The position numbers were made by a program, and so were the translations under genes. The notes below the pieces were generated by a model that ran no database searches, was not told where the DNA came from, and worked only from the letters and a program-made list of their open reading frames with translations. Shown here in pieces: positions 15,455 through 23,445 of a DNA stretch of 35,530 bases. Each line of letters opens with the position of its first letter. Position 1 is the stretch's first letter. The stretch is from Rhodanobacter sp. (GTDB lineage Bacteria; Pseudomonadota; Gammaproteobacteria; Xanthomonadales; Rhodanobacteraceae): positions 1 to 35,530 of the forward strand of contig SCRF01000050.1 of NCBI GenBank assembly GCA_004322005.1, in the 5' to 3' direction.

Positions 15455-16966
15455 ATGACTCATCGTCCCAACACGCTGCTGGTCAACCCGACCGTCACCA
15501 CGCGTCCGCGCTTTCCGCTGTCGCTGCTGAACCTGGCCGCGGCGCTGGATCGCTTCGGCGACAGCCACATCGTGGACGGCAACATCGATCGGGATCTGGT
15601 GGACGCGACCCTGGCCGCCGCCGGGAAACAGCACTACGACGCCCTCGGCATCGGCATCATGGGCGGCCCGCAGCTGGCGCCGGCGATTGCCGTGTCCAGG
15701 GCGATTCGCGAGCATCATCCGTCGATGCCGATCATCTGGGGCGGCTACTTCCCCACGCTCTATACCGATACCACGCTGGCGGCGCCCTATGTGGACTACG
15801 CGGTGCGTGGGCAGGGCGAGGAAAGCCTGGTCGAGCTGGTCTCGGCGCTGTGCCGCGGCGGCGGTGATGAGGCGCTGGCCAGGATCGGCGGCCTGTCCTG
15901 GCGCCGCGACGGCGAGATCGTGCACAACCCCAATCGCAGCTTCCAGCGCGGCGATGCCGCGCTGGTGCTGCCTTATGAAAAGCTGGGCGACCCGGACAAG
16001 TATCTGGCGAGCACTTTTCTCGGGCAGCGTACCGCCGTGCACCAGGCCTCGATCGGCTGCCGCTTCCGCTGCACGTTCTGCGGCGTGGCGGCGATGTTCG
16101 GCGGTGCGACGTCGTTGCCGCCGACCGGGCGTCTGGAGCGCGAGCTGAACCATCTCAAGTACGAATTCGGCGCCGACTCGGTGCTGTTCTACGACCACAA
16201 CTTCTTCGACCGCGAGCAGGACATGATCCCGCTGCTCGAGGTCATGGCCCGGCTCGAAATGCCCTGGTGGTGCTTCGCGCGCGCCGACGCCCTGCTCAAG
16301 CTCTCCGGCAGCACCTGGGAACTGGTGCGAAAAAGCAGGTTGCGCATGGCCTACATCGGCGCCGAGTCGCCCAGCGGCGCGATGCTCAAGGAAATCCGCA
16401 AGGGCACGCGTCCGGATCAGACGCTGGCGGTGGCCGAGCTGTGCCGGCGCCATGGCGTCATCCCCGAGTTCTCCTTCATGCTCGCGCCGCCGGTGAACAC
16501 CGAAGAGGAAACCGAGCGGACGTTCGAGTTCATCCGCGAACTGAAGCGGATCAACCCGGCGTCGGAAATCATCACCTACATCTACACACCGCTGCCGGAG
16601 AGCAGCAAGCACGAAAAGGATCGCGGCAGGCATCCCGCCGCACCCTTGCTCGACGTTCATGGCGAGCCGGTGGTGTTTCCCTCCACGCCGGACGAATGGA
16701 CGCAGCGCAAGTGGGTGGACTATGCCTGCCATGCCGATGCGCCCTGGCTCACGGATAAACTGCGCCAGCGCATCTACGACTTCGTCACCGTGCTGCGCTG
16801 CCGCTATCCCACCGTGCAGGACATGCACTCGCCCCGCTGGGCCAAGCGCAGCCTGAGCGCGATGGCGTCGTGGCGATATCGCCATCGTCGCTATGACCGG
16901 CCCTGGGAACTCAATCTCGCCAACCATTTCGTGCCATTGCGCAAGCCGCAAATCACGGGCGCGTAG
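15455..16966 (+). CDS. B12-binding-domain radical SAM enzyme (first)
   Basis: 503 aa. The N-terminal 140 residues resemble a cobalamin-binding Rossmann domain (LLVNPTVTTRPRFPLSLLNLAAAL; YDALGIGIMGGPQL; PSMPIIWGGYFPTL; VRGQGEESLVELV), although the DxHxxG histidine motif is not evident. The radical SAM core starts at about residue 195 with the [4Fe-4S] motif CRFRCTFC (Cys202, 206, 209). It continues through SVLFYDHNFFDRE, WCFARADAL, RMAYIGAESPSGAMLKEIRKGT and FSFMLAPPVNTEEETERTFEFI, all typical of the B12-radical SAM group. Known members methylate unreactive carbons or phosphorus or rearrange carbon skeletons. The 140-residue C-terminal extension (Trp/Arg-rich) resembles those of natural-product and lipid-modifying members. 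It is 24 nt downstream of a methyltransferase and 2 nt upstream of a GT4 gene, in one operon. Substrate unknown. Confidence 0.88.
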   Translation: MTHRPNTLLVNPTVTTRPRFPLSLLNLAAALDRFGDSHIVDGNIDRDLVDATLAAAGKQHYDALGIGIMGGPQLAPAIAVSRAIREHHPSMPIIWGGYFPTLYTDTTLAAPYVDYAVRGQGEESLVELVSALCRGGGDEALARIGGLSWRRDGEIVHNPNRSFQRGDAALVLPYEKLGDPDKYLASTFLGQRTAVHQASIGCRFRCTFCGVAAMFGGATSLPPTGRLERELNHLKYEFGADSVLFYDHNFFDREQDMIPLLEVMARLEMPWWCFARADALLKLSGSTWELVRKSRLRMAYIGAESPSGAMLKEIRKGTRPDQTLAVAELCRRHGVIPEFSFMLAPPVNTEEETERTFEFIRELKRINPASEIITYIYTPLPESSKHEKDRGRHPAAPLLDVHGEPVVFPSTPDEWTQRKWVDYACHADAPWLTDKLRQRIYDFVTVLRCRYPTVQDMHSPRWAKRSLSAMASWRYRHRRYDRPWELNLANHFVPLRKPQITGA

Positions 16967-16968
16967 CG

Positions 16969-18105
16969 ATGGCGTCCCTGCACGTGGCGCAGATCAATTT
17001 TTTGCCGGTGCCGGAGGGCCGCGCGCCCACCGAGGTGCTCGAACAATGGCACTCGCTGGTGGATATCGCCGAACTGGTTGCCAGTTCCGGAACCCGGGTT
17101 TCGGTGATCCAGGCGGCGGCGTGCGAGGACCTGATCACGCGCAACGGCATCGACTACCACTTCATCGATATCCGCGGATTGGGCACGGCGGCAAGCCGGG
17201 GCCGCCGCTTCGCCGGCCTGCTCGCCGACATCCATGCCGATGTCCTGCATGGGCACGGCCTGGCGTTCGCCGGGGCTGCGTTCGCCGTGTCGCAATGCCT
17301 GCCGCAGCTGCCCATCATCATGCAGGACCATGCCGACCGGCCGCCGCGCTGGTGGCGACGGCCGCTGTGGCGGCGCTGGCATGCGGCCATTTCCGGCGTC
17401 GCCTTCACCGCACTCGAGCAGGCGCAACCGTTCATTCGCGCCGGATTGTTCGGGCCGCACACGCGGCTCTTCGCGATACCCGAATCCAGCAGTCGTTTCA
17501 CCCCGGGCAGTCGCGCCGACGCCCGTGCGCAGACAGGTCTTCACGGGGATCCCTGCGTGCTGTGGGTGGGACACCTGAGCCCCGGCAAAGACCCGCTGAC
17601 CGTGCTCGACGGCGTGGCCCGGACCGCGCTGCGGCTGCCCGGCCTGCAGCTGTGGTGCGCCTTCGGCAGCGCGCCGCTGCGCGATGAGGTGCAAGCCCGC
17701 ATCGCGCACGATCCGCGTCTCGCCAGGCGCGTGCACCTGCTGGGCAAGGTGGCGCACGCGCATGTCGAGGCATTGATGCGCGCCGCGGATCTGTTTGTCT
17801 CGGGCAGCCACCACGAGGGTTCCGGTTATGCCCTGCTGGAGGCGCTGGCCTGCGGCGTGGCGCCGGTGATCACGGACATTCCATCGTTTCGCGCGCTGAC
17901 CGGCAGCGGCCGTGTCGGCAACCTGTGGCCCTGCGGCGACGCGGCGCGGCTGGCCGAGGCGCTGGTCGATGCCGCGGCCAGCCGGCCGTCGCCGGAACAG
18001 GTGCGCGGCCACTTCGACGCCACGCTGTCGTTCGCGGCGGTGGGCCGCCGGTGGGCCGACGCGTACATGCAGGTGCGCGACGAGCGGCGACGGAGGACGC
18101 CGTGA
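16969..18105 (+). CDS. Family 4 glycosyltransferase (first)
   Basis: 378 aa, ATG at 16969, 2 nt after the radical SAM stop. GT-B fold: an N-terminal domain (HVAQINFLPVPEGRAPTEVLEQWHSLVDIAE; GIDYHFIDIRG; ADVLHGHGLAFAGAAFAVS; IIMQDHADRPPRWWRRPLWRRWHAAISG) and a C-terminal donor-binding domain opening with CVLWVGHLSPGKDPLTVLDGV (about 186-206). The E-x7-E-type signature is in SGSHHEGSGYALLEALACGVAPVITDIPSFRAL (about 268-300). It is a retaining GT4 enzyme, cytoplasmic or peripheral, using an unknown nucleotide sugar. The following gene overlaps by 4 nt (GTGA), so the two glycosyltransferases are translationally coupled and probably act in sequence. Confidence 0.88.
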   Translation: MASLHVAQINFLPVPEGRAPTEVLEQWHSLVDIAELVASSGTRVSVIQAAACEDLITRNGIDYHFIDIRGLGTAASRGRRFAGLLADIHADVLHGHGLAFAGAAFAVSQCLPQLPIIMQDHADRPPRWWRRPLWRRWHAAISGVAFTALEQAQPFIRAGLFGPHTRLFAIPESSSRFTPGSRADARAQTGLHGDPCVLWVGHLSPGKDPLTVLDGVARTALRLPGLQLWCAFGSAPLRDEVQARIAHDPRLARRVHLLGKVAHAHVEALMRAADLFVSGSHHEGSGYALLEALACGVAPVITDIPSFRALTGSGRVGNLWPCGDAARLAEALVDAAASRPSPEQVRGHFDATLSFAAVGRRWADAYMQVRDERRRRTP

Positions 18106-19208
18106 AACTCGCGCTGGTGGTGCCCGGTGGCGTGGATCGCAGCGGCGAGTTTCGCGTGATTCCGGCGCTGCTGGCGCTGATCGAGCGGCTGGCGCGGACG
18201 CACGAGGTGCATGTCTTCGCGCTGCGACAGGAAGCAGCCGCGGCCCGCTGGGAGCTCGCCGGCGCCACCGTGCACAACATCGGCGACGGTTGGACCCGGC
18301 TGCGCGCGATCGCGGCGATCCGCACCGAGCATCGCCGCGCGCCGTTCGATCTGGTCCATGCGATCTTCTCCGGTTCCTGCAGCCTGGTCGCCGTGGCCGC
18401 GGCGAAGCTGCTGCGGCTGCCGAGCCTGGTGCATGTCGCCGGCGGCGAACTGGTCGCCTTGCACGCGATCGACTACGGCGGACGACGCAAATGGAAGGGA
18501 CGGCTGCGCGAGGCGGTGGTGCTGCGCGGCGCCGACGTCATCACCGCGGCCAGTGCGCCGATCATCGACTCGCTGCGGGCGCTCGGCCGCGAGGCCCGAC
18601 GCGTGCCGCTGGGCGTCGATCTGCGGGCGTGGCCGCCGCTCGCGCCGCGCGAGCGCAGCGCCAGGCCGGCGCGGCTGATCCACGTCGCCAGCCTCAATCG
18701 CGTGAAGGATCAGCCGACCCTGCTGCGGGCGCTGGCGGCCCTGGCCGAAAGCGGGCTGGAATTCCAGATGGAGATCGTCGGCATGGACACGCTGCAGGGT
18801 GAAATGCAGCGACTGGCCGGCCAGCTCGGGCTGGAACGCTGCGTCCGGTTTCTCGGCTTCAAGACCCAGTGCGAATTGCGCCCGATCATGGAGTCGGCCG
18901 ACCTGCTGGTGATGTCATCGTTGCACGAGGCCGGGCCGCTGGTGGTGCTTGAAGCCGCGGCAGCCGGCGTGCCCACCGTGGGCACGGCGGTCGGACACAT
19001 TGCGGAGTGGGCGCCGGCGGCGGCCCTGGCCGTACCCGTGGGAAACGCGCCGGCACTCGCCGACGCCATCCATCGGATGCTTGACGACGAGGAGCTGCGG
19101 CTGCGATTGGCCGCGACGGCGCAGTGTCGAACGATTCGCGAGGACGCCGATCACACCGCCCGCGCGTTCGAAGCGCTCTATCGACGGTTGCTCGCGGCAT
19201 GCGAATGA
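18102..19208 (+). CDS. Family 4 glycosyltransferase (second), GTG start
   Basis: 368 aa. The start is the GTG at 18102, overlapping the previous stop by 4 nt, with a strong GGAGG 5 nt upstream. The protein then begins MKLALVVPGGVDRSGEFRVIPALLALIERLA, the usual opening of GT4 enzymes. Further marks: FDLVHAIFSGSCSLVA, SLVHVAGGELVAL, ADVITAASAPIIDSLRALG, RVPLGVDLRAW, the donor domain entry LIHVASLNRVKDQPTLLRALA, and the signature MSSLHEAGPLVVLEAAAAGVPTVGTAVG (about 267-294) with the E-x7-E spacing. It is a retaining glycosyltransferase. The gene overlaps the next methyltransferase by 4-10 nt. Confidence 0.88.
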   Translation: MKLALVVPGGVDRSGEFRVIPALLALIERLARTHEVHVFALRQEAAAARWELAGATVHNIGDGWTRLRAIAAIRTEHRRAPFDLVHAIFSGSCSLVAVAAAKLLRLPSLVHVAGGELVALHAIDYGGRRKWKGRLREAVVLRGADVITAASAPIIDSLRALGREARRVPLGVDLRAWPPLAPRERSARPARLIHVASLNRVKDQPTLLRALAALAESGLEFQMEIVGMDTLQGEMQRLAGQLGLERCVRFLGFKTQCELRPIMESADLLVMSSLHEAGPLVVLEAAAAGVPTVGTAVGHIAEWAPAAALAVPVGNAPALADAIHRMLDDEELRLRLAATAQCRTIREDADHTARAFEALYRRLLAACE

Positions 19209-20089
19209 AAGGCGCCCCAGGCTGGTCGGACACGGGCTCGTCAGACACGGACCCGTCGAACATCCGGGCCGGAATGCTCGGCGATACGCCGCAGCGTGAT
19301 TACGCCGAGAAGCTGAGGAGGTTCAACGCATTCGCACGACCCGAGCTGTGCGAGGCGATTGACGCGCTGTCGCTGCCGGCGGGTTCGCGGGTGCTTGACG
19401 CCGGTTGCGGCACGGGCGAGGCGGTCGCCTGGTTTCACAAGTCAATGCAGAGTCGCGCGATGGTGGTGGGGATGGATCTGGCGGCCGCGCATGTCCACGC
19501 CGCTCGCCGTACCGCACCGGCCGGCGCGCCGATCCTGCAGGCCGACATGCTGCGGCCGCCCCTGGCGGACGGCAGCTTCGATCTGGTCTGGGCCGTCAAT
19601 GCCGTCAATCATCTGCGCGACCCCGTCGCCGGCGTGCGGGTTCTGTCGAACCTGCTGCGCCCCGGTGGTCGCCTCGTGGTGGGACAAAGCTCATTGCTGC
19701 CCGACATGTATTTCGCATGGGATTCCCGCCTGGAAAGGGTCGTGAACGAGGCGGTCCGACGCTATTACCGGGAGCGTTACGGCTGCAGCGAGCATGATCT
19801 GGCCGCAGTCCGCTCGCTCATCGGCTGGCTGCAGACAGCACAATTGCGGCAAGTGAACGTGCGCACGCGGCTGATCGAACGGACCCAACCGCTCACCGAC
19901 GCGGACGAGCGCTACCTGCTCGACGTGATCTTCCGCGGCACCTGGGGCGAGCGCCTGCGACCCTACCTGCGCCGGGACGATTTCGAAGCGCTGAGGCGGC
20001 TGTGCGATCCGGATGACGCGTGTTACGCGTTGCGGCGACCGGACTTCCACTTTCTCCAAAGCCTCACGATCGCGGTGGCGACGAAATAG
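19205..20089 (+). CDS. Class I SAM-dependent methyltransferase (third)
   Basis: 294 aa from the ATG at 19205 (ATGA overlap with the GT4 stop); an ATG two codons upstream (19199) is also possible. After a 20-residue polar tail holding a 15-bp duplication (SDTGS/SDTDPS) comes a methyltransferase core: motif I VLDAGCGTG at about 63-71, MVVGMDLAAAHVHAARR, ILQADMLRPPLADGSFDLVWAVNAVNHLRDPVAGVRVLSNLLRPGGRLVVGQ, then a long helical C-terminal part (about 165-290) with many Arg and Tyr residues. It is the last gene of the plus-strand run that starts at 12554. Immediately after its stop lies a scar of gene fragments on the other strand. Acceptor unknown. Confidence 0.85.
   Translation: MKGAPGWSDTGSSDTDPSNIRAGMLGDTPQRDYAEKLRRFNAFARPELCEAIDALSLPAGSRVLDAGCGTGEAVAWFHKSMQSRAMVVGMDLAAAHVHAARRTAPAGAPILQADMLRPPLADGSFDLVWAVNAVNHLRDPVAGVRVLSNLLRPGGRLVVGQSSLLPDMYFAWDSRLERVVNEAVRRYYRERYGCSEHDLAAVRSLIGWLQTAQLRQVNVRTRLIERTQPLTDADERYLLDVIFRGTWGERLRPYLRRDDFEALRRLCDPDDACYALRRPDFHFLQSLTIAVATK
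19226..19255 (+). repeat. 15-bp tandem duplication near the start of the third methyltransferase
   Basis: Units 19226-19240 and 19241-19255 match at 12 of 15 positions (TCGGACACGGGCTCG and TCAGACACGGACCCG) and encode SDTGS and SDTDP in frame. Confidence 0.75.
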
Positions 20090-20094
20090 GAAAC

Positions 20095-20190
20095 CGTGAC
20101 TGACCGCGCCCCAGCTCACCGTGTAGCTGCCCGTGCTGCTGCTGGCCGGGACGCTGAGGCTGGTGCCATTGAGAACCTCGAAAACCCGGA
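20095..20190 (-). pseudogene. Fragment of an Rhs/FN3-like surface protein gene
   Basis: On the minus strand this short stretch reads VLNGTSLSVPASSSTGSYTVSWG, a motif I associate with repeat-rich Rhs/YD or fibronectin-like surface proteins of Xanthomonadales. No start codon or continuing gene is present on either side; it runs into the stop region of the third methyltransferase. I read it as a leftover fragment, with the parent family uncertain. Confidence 0.5.
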
Positions 20191-20234
20191 AATTCAGCCG
20201 TCATCCCGGCTCCATGTGGCAATACAAGACATGA

Positions 20235-20510
20235 GTTTTCAAACGGCGGCTTGTTCCAGCGCCGTGGCTCGTACTTAATGATCCTGCGTTCCTCGGGTTC
20301 CAGCCGGGTGATGGCCTCGAACTGAAGCTTAGGGTCATCGTCCGGCCCGCGTTCATCTTTATCGAAGACCAGCAGAACCGCTGACGCTGAGCGTGATCGC
20401 CAGTTTTGCGCACGACGTCCAGCGTGGGCTGGGAGTGGCCGCCTTCGTAGCGCCGGATCTGAGCGGCATGCACTGCAGCCAGATCCAATCCATCCAAGTT
20501 AAGGGCCAAT
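20235..20510 (-). pseudogene. Broken XRE-family helix-turn-helix regulator
   Basis: On the minus strand, from about 20510, the sequence reads LAAVHAAQIRRYEGGHSQPTLDVVRK, the second half of a Cro/CI-type helix-turn-helix. A frame change after VVRK gives LAITLSVS, and a second change gives LVFDKDERGPDDD followed by KLQFEAITRLEPEERRI and EPRRWNKPPFEN. That succession is a recognisable small XRE regulator family, but split over frames and lacking the first half of the DNA-binding domain. At least two frameshifts plus an N-terminal deletion make it non-functional. There is no stop where the regulator should end; the frame runs directly into the Rhs-like fragment at 20190, so two unrelated remnants are joined. 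Confidence 0.75.
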
Positions 20511-20567
20511 CGAAAATAAGTCAAAACACAGCAGATGGGGTAACCCGCGAATTCCGCCCTGCACGGG

Positions 20568-21494
20568 CTAAACCTCCGTAAACGGCATGCCCTGCCGGCG
20601 GCGGTACGCTTGGTGAAAGCCTGCTGTGTGATGCAGTTGGGCGCCTTCCGCCAGATTTTCGTCAGAGGTGATGCGGCCAAGGAAGAATGTGTGCGAGCCG
20701 ACTTCCTGGCTATGCACGATGGTCAGCTCCTGAATGCGCAGCGCCGCAGCCACGGCGGGAATGCCGAATTCCCGCGACGGCCGAACAGGAAACGGCAGTG
20801 CATTCCAGTCCGGGAGCGGCTGCTTGTGATGCTCGCTAAGCTTGTAAACGACCGCCTTCATCGTCGCAGGGATGCTGGACAGGGCAACCCGGCGCGCTTC
20901 GCGCATGACCGGCATGGAAACGTTGGTGCTGCGTAGTGCGAGCGAAAAAAGCCCGCTCCGCTGCAGCGGGCCGATCAAATCCATCGGGAAGATATTCTGG
21001 TGGCCTGGCGCGCCGACCGAGACAAGGACGACCGGCCGCGGACACAGATAGGCGATCATGAGCTGCTGTACCGCGGCAGGCTCCATGGTCAAGTGCTGCG
21101 ACGAGCGATTTTTCAGCATGAGGCGGTTCTGCAGCCACGTGTTCCACGGGCGCCGCGGCCAGCCGAGACAGCGGTGTTCGCCGGCTGCGACGTGGTAGAG
21201 CGCGAGGGATGTGTTTTCGGCAGCGACTGATGCCGTCCGCGCCAGACGCAAGACGCCGAGCAGCCTGCCCGTAGCGCTATCGCGGTACTCGAGTACGGGA
21301 CGTTGGCCGGCATCAAGACTGCTCGCGATCACGAGCGGCATGAGCGCAGCCACGGTGTGGTCCGCCGTGACATCTGCCGATTTGCCGTCCCAACGCAAGG
21401 TGGCGGTGACCGCTTGCTGCGGCGGAGCAACGGCAACCGTCGACCATTGCGGCAGTGGACGCACGAACGGCCTTATCCAGTCCTTCCACATCAT
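20568..21494 (-). CDS. Flavin-reductase-like (FMN-binding split-barrel) protein
   Basis: 308 aa. The start is the ATG at 21494, sharing a base with the methyltransferase stop (TGATG); the longer reading frame upstream is a shadow. The first 110 residues form a less conserved domain (MMWKDWIRPFVRPLPQWSTVAVAPPQQAV). The C-terminal 190 residues look like a flavin reductase/flavoredoxin split barrel: PRPVVLVSVGAPGHQNIFPMDLIGPL, FSLALRSTNVSMPVMREARRVALSSIPA, PLPDWNALPFPVRPSREFGIPAVAAALRIQE, and GSHTFFLGRITSDENLAEGAQLHHTAGFHQAYRRR. Such proteins bind FMN and either reduce free flavin for a partner or act as flavin-dependent enzymes themselves. It is the last gene of the minus-strand unit with a radical SAM enzyme, a nucleotidyltransferase and a methyltransferase. 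It could supply electrons for one of them, or carry out a redox tailoring step. Confidence 0.75.
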   Translation of the reverse strand: MMWKDWIRPFVRPLPQWSTVAVAPPQQAVTATLRWDGKSADVTADHTVAALMPLVIASSLDAGQRPVLEYRDSATGRLLGVLRLARTASVAAENTSLALYHVAAGEHRCLGWPRRPWNTWLQNRLMLKNRSSQHLTMEPAAVQQLMIAYLCPRPVVLVSVGAPGHQNIFPMDLIGPLQRSGLFSLALRSTNVSMPVMREARRVALSSIPATMKAVVYKLSEHHKQPLPDWNALPFPVRPSREFGIPAVAAALRIQELTIVHSQEVGSHTFFLGRITSDENLAEGAQLHHTAGFHQAYRRRQGMPFTEV

Positions 21495-22123
21495 CAGACC
21501 CGCCGAAACAGCAAGAACATGTAGAGATGGACGGCCCATCCGAAACCACGCGGAATGCGGCGTTCCAGCCGGAAATGCGGCGCCGCCGCCCGCGCCACGA
21601 CATGCGGCGCAAAACGATGGATGCGGCTTTCGCTCGCGATGGCGTAGCGACCGCTGCGCATGAGATTCATGACGTTCGCCCGCCACCAGCCGTAACGCGC
21701 ATCGCCGAGGTAATAGGGATTGAGCATGCTGGCCAGGACAAAACCGCCCTGCTGGACCACGCGCGACAACTCTTCAAAAAGCGCTGTGTGATCCGCGAAA
21801 TGGTTGAGCACCGCGAAGTTCGCCGTGACGGCCTGCACCTTGCAGGTGAGAGGCGACGCCACCGCGATAATGGTTTTGCGGGCGATTTCGTCGCGGCAGT
21901 ACTGCGCCAGGTACTCGCACATCGCTGCCGAGGGTTCATGCACGAAAGTCAGGTGTCCGTTGGCGGCATAAGCCTTTGCGTCGATACCGGTGCCGGCACC
22001 AAAATCGAGCACGTCCGCTCCCTCGGGCAGCAGCTCCAGCGCCATCTTCTGAAACCTGTCGCGCACCACCCGGTCGCGCCGCGAGGCCAGCATGAATTGG
22101 TGGTACTGCTCCCCGGTATGCAC
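21494..22123 (-). CDS. Class I SAM-dependent methyltransferase (fourth)
   Basis: About 209 aa from a GTG at 22123, 8 nt after the nucleotidyltransferase stop. The true start is uncertain: the open frame runs upstream and the segment EFAGKVVDD just before the GTG looks family-like, so a non-ATG start inside the end of the nucleotidyltransferase gene is possible. Core motifs: HTGEQYHQFMLASRRDRVVRDRFQKMALELLPEG, SAM motif I VLDFGAGTG, FVHEPSAAMCEYLAQY, VTANFAVLNHFADHTALFEELSRVVQQGGFVLASMLNPYYLGD. The C-terminus RRIPRGFGWAVHLYMFLLFRRV resembles methyltransferases found beside PF14907 nucleotidyltransferases and flavin-reductase-like proteins. Coupled to the downstream gene by TGATG. Confidence 0.8.
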   Translation of the reverse strand: MHTGEQYHQFMLASRRDRVVRDRFQKMALELLPEGADVLDFGAGTGIDAKAYAANGHLTFVHEPSAAMCEYLAQYCRDEIARKTIIAVASPLTCKVQAVTANFAVLNHFADHTALFEELSRVVQQGGFVLASMLNPYYLGDARYGWWRANVMNLMRSGRYAIASESRIHRFAPHVVARAAAPHFRLERRIPRGFGWAVHLYMFLLFRRV

Positions 22124-22131
22124 GTCGTCGA

Positions 22132-23445
22132 CTACCTTGCCGGCAAACTCGCTGCCTGATGCCCTGTCGTCGGAGTCCAGTTTCTTGGAACGAGAGGCCC
22201 CAATGCCGCGCGCACCACGTACATGGTGTCCATCCGCGGCACCGGCCGGGTGAGCAAGGTCAACATGCGCCGGCCGTGGTTCAACGTGACCCAGCTTTGA
22301 TCCTGCAGCCACAGCTGGGTGCGTACCATGTCGGCACGCTCCTGGATGGCTTGTTTCGACGGCCTGACCCGATTCCTGATGTAGCGCCCGGCTTCGCGGA
22401 CGGAGCGGGACCATTCGATGCCGGAGAGTGCGTGTAGCCACAGTTCGGAACACGAAACCTGGGTCAGGGTCTGGCGGCGCGACATCGTCCGCAGCAGGGG
22501 AGGGCAGTCGCGCTCGATCCGGTCGAACACGGCGGCGGGAACCGCGTTCCTGCTGTCGTAGCGCGTGCCGTCGTAGTGCGTGCCGTCGTAGTGCGTGTAG
22601 TAGCGCGCAACCAGGCGCAGCGGCGGCAGCGCCCACCAGGGGGAGTCGGCCGCATGTTCGTCCCACAAGACATCCCAGTCGCTCGCGACCATGCGCGTCG
22701 CCAGCAAGGAGATGTCGTGCAGGTGCAGCAGGCGCAGGCTGCGGCCACAGATGTTGCCTGCCGTATGCAGCAGCAGATGGCTCATCAAGGCGCCGGTGGA
22801 CGGGTAATCATTCAGACCCGGTCGCGGCTCCCGCGGATAGATCCGTTCGGTGATGTCGACGGCGGAGATCGGCAGCCGCTCCTGGATGCGGGTGTGCAAC
22901 TCGATATTGACCGGCGCGTCGCGATGCTCGCCCAGCCCCGCAACGGGCGCGCCATTCGCCGGCTTGAAGACCCGATGCTTCCACTGCGCGAACGACTCCA
23001 CGTAGTCGAGTTCCTGCAGCAGCTTGATCGCCGGTCCGGCATCGTGCTCGCGGACCAGCAGGTCGATGTCGGCCATCGGCCGGTCGCCCGGCGCGTAGAG
23101 TCCCAGGGCGTGCAGCGCGGACCCCTTCAGCGGAACGATGGCCAGCCCGGCGGCGCGTGCGCCGGCGTCGATGCGCTTCAGCAGCGCCACGATGCGTCGA
23201 TGGCGATGCGCGACATGCTCGCGCTGACTGGCGAGAAACAGCTTCCATTCCGGGTTTTGCCACGTGGAAAATTTACACAGCAGCGGCGACACGCCGTGCG
23301 CGACGGCGGCGGCCGATGCCAGTCGCCATTCAAGATCGCTCCACGCGGGCGTCGTACTGCCCGGCTGCGCCCGCGCCAGTTCCACGGCGAGCGCTTCGGT
23401 GGTACGGCGCAAGCCGGCCTTAACGATTTTGAGCGGTGGCAGCAT
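22132..23445 (-). CDS. Nucleotidyltransferase-family protein (PF14907/NTP_transf_5-like)
   Basis: 437 aa from the ATG at 23445, overlapping the radical SAM stop by 26 nt; an upstream start at 23499 is less likely. The defining region is VPLKGSALHALGLYAPGDRPMADIDLLVREHDA (about 105-137): a KGSA segment followed by DxD (Asp126, Asp128), as in the minimal nucleotidyltransferase core. Then come INTERACTION-type helices and segments such as PVNIELHTRIQERLPIS, HLLLHTAGN and LLHLHDISLLATR, typical of PF14907. Members occur in exopolysaccharide/exosortase and RiPP clusters, including the lasso peptide paeninodin, usually beside an HPr-kinase-like protein. Here the kinase-like gene is in the divergent unit. 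Between about 22556 and 22600 three 15-bp repeats encode THYDG/THYDG/TRYDS. Substrate unknown. Confidence 0.85.
   Translation of the reverse strand: MLPPLKIVKAGLRRTTEALAVELARAQPGSTTPAWSDLEWRLASAAAVAHGVSPLLCKFSTWQNPEWKLFLASQREHVAHRHRRIVALLKRIDAGARAAGLAIVPLKGSALHALGLYAPGDRPMADIDLLVREHDAGPAIKLLQELDYVESFAQWKHRVFKPANGAPVAGLGEHRDAPVNIELHTRIQERLPISAVDITERIYPREPRPGLNDYPSTGALMSHLLLHTAGNICGRSLRLLHLHDISLLATRMVASDWDVLWDEHAADSPWWALPPLRLVARYYTHYDGTHYDGTRYDSRNAVPAAVFDRIERDCPPLLRTMSRRQTLTQVSCSELWLHALSGIEWSRSVREAGRYIRNRVRPSKQAIQERADMVRTQLWLQDQSWVTLNHGRRMLTLLTRPVPRMDTMYVVRAALGPLVPRNWTPTTGHQAASLPAR
22556..22600 (-). repeat. Three 15-bp tandem repeats inside the nucleotidyltransferase gene
   Basis: Units 22556-22570, 22571-22585 and 22586-22600 (plus-strand TCGTAGYGCGTGCCG, with the last two or three bases changed in unit three). 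In frame they encode a repeated (T/Y)HYDG/TRYDS-type pentapeptide in the middle of the protein. Confidence 0.9.

Larger units (their letters stand above)
20090..20567. other. Gene-free junction made of remnants
   Basis: 478 bases between two convergent units (third methyltransferase on plus, flavin-reductase-like on minus). It contains the two minus-strand gene fragments described separately and nothing else I can support. No clear terminator hairpin with a T-tract was found. Base composition is visibly less G+C-rich at 20480-20540, around the sequence AAAATAAGTCAAAACA, than in flanking genes. Confidence 0.6.

Noticed and set aside
21495-21686. N-terminal extension of the flavin-reductase-like protein
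   Set aside because: It overlaps the end of the methyltransferase in another frame. The TGATG coupling at 21494 gives a natural start.
22124-22666. N-terminal extension of the fourth methyltransferase to 390 aa
   Set aside because: The extra 180 residues are antisense-like Arg/His-rich sequence lying within the nucleotidyltransferase gene in another frame; the methyltransferase core begins near 22123.
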